Source: Actinomycetota bacterium | Lineage (GTDB): Bacteria > Actinomycetota > Acidimicrobiia > Acidimicrobiales > JAFATL01 | Reading direction: 5' to 3' | Assembly: GCA_019243975.1 (NCBI GenBank) | Contig: JAFATL010000100.1 | Location: forward strand, 1 to 6,113 | Length of the DNA stretch: 6,113 nucleotides | In this document: piece after piece, positions 5,808-6,113 of the stretch | Layout: every line of letters starts with the position of its first letter | How positions within the stretch are numbered: position 1 is the stretch's first letter | Translations under genes and position numbers: made by a program | The notes under the pieces: model-generated | Database searches by the model: none | What the model saw: only the letters and a program-made list of their open reading frames with translations | Told to the model about the DNA's origin: nothing

Positions 5808-6113
5808 ATGGCCGACTGCCTGTTCTGCAAGATCCTGGCCGGCGACGTTCCGTCGACCGAGGTGCTGTCGACCGAGACGACCTACGCCTTCCGGGACATC
5901 AGCCCCGGCGCGCCCACGCACGTGCTGGTGATCCCGCGCGAGCACATCGACAACGCCCACGCGCTCCGGCCCGACCACGGCGCCCTGCTGGCCGACGTGT
6001 TCACCACCGCCCAGGAGGTCGCCCGGGCCGAAGGCATCGCCGACTCCGGCTACCGGCTGGTGTTCAACGTGGGCGACGACGCGCTCAACAGCGTCCCCCA
6101 CCTGCACCTCCAC
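5808..6113 (+). CDS. HIT-family (Hint-like) nucleotide-binding protein (partial, C-terminus beyond the window)
   Basis: Histidine triad protein of the Hint branch, which hydrolyses purine nucleoside phosphoramidates and related adenylated compounds in the cytoplasm. The first 102 residues are visible and a full protein would usually be only slightly longer. Seen: MADCLFCKILAGDVPS with a CxxC pair (Cys4, Cys7) like that of zinc-binding Hint members, YAFRDISPGAPTHVLVIPREHI (26-47), NVGDDALNSVP (88-97), and HLHLH (98-102), the beginning of the His-x-His-x-His-x-x active-site triad, cut by the window edge. The Phe common before the triad is Pro here. In many actinobacteria such a gene precedes phoH and ybeY; the next genes are not visible, so that cannot be checked. 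It is divergent from the hydrolase gene, and coding composition returns to high GC. Confidence 0.92.
   Translation, partial: MADCLFCKILAGDVPSTEVLSTETTYAFRDISPGAPTHVLVIPREHIDNAHALRPDHGALLADVFTTAQEVARAEGIADSGYRLVFNVGDDALNSVPHLHLH

Noticed and set aside
5397..6113. Minus-strand open frame of 238 codons running from the right edge into the hydrolase region
   Set aside because: Most of it is antisense to the HIT gene and the rest is out of frame with the GDS block. Only its short stretch around 5660 matters, as part of the frameshift hypothesis.

Overview
The window is about 6.1 kb of high-GC DNA (roughly 70% G+C by eye in most of it). The coding style, GTG start codons, possible leaderless promoters and gene families point to an actinomycete. 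The actinobacterial form of the TadA ATPase and the BldC-type regulator fit Actinomycetota, possibly Acidimicrobiia, but the class is an inference from memory of gene types, not a measurement.

Left part (1-3785, minus strand): an operon for a Tad/Flp-type pilus machine (a type IVc pilus or related type II secretion-like system). In transcription order it holds a SAF-domain CpaB/RcpC protein, a CpaE/TadZ MinD-like protein, the TadA/CpaF motor ATPase, and a TadB inner-membrane platform protein that runs off the left edge. All three junctions are 4-base stop/start overlaps (GTGA, GTGA, ATGA), so translation is very probably coupled along the operon. No pilin, prepilin peptidase or secretin is in view.

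Middle (3786-4211): a 124-bp divergent intergenic region separates the pilus operon from a 78-residue BldC/excisionase-type helix-turn-helix protein on the plus strand. Just before its start codon are 10-bp-phased direct repeats and a TAGAAT -10-like box that may give a leaderless mRNA. After its stop lies a 51-nt imperfect stem-loop, placed between convergent genes where a terminator is expected.

Right part (4209-6113): on the minus strand are an uncharacterised protein with an internal duplication that could be two small Sm-like barrels, and upstream of it an SGNH/GDSL-type hydrolase. The hydrolase's catalytic GDS block lies in frame but upstream of any ATG, GTG or TTG start. Either it uses a CTG start with a good ribosome binding site, or a one-base change in a GGGG run has separated it from a GTG start. 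At the right edge, divergent from it, is the 5' part of a HIT-family (Hint-like) nucleotide-binding protein.

The main points worth a second look are the hydrolase start anomaly, the phased repeats in front of the BldC-like gene next to the pilus operon, the duplicated Sm-like candidate, and the stem-loop with two alternative folds. No mobile element, CRISPR array, tRNA or rRNA was seen.
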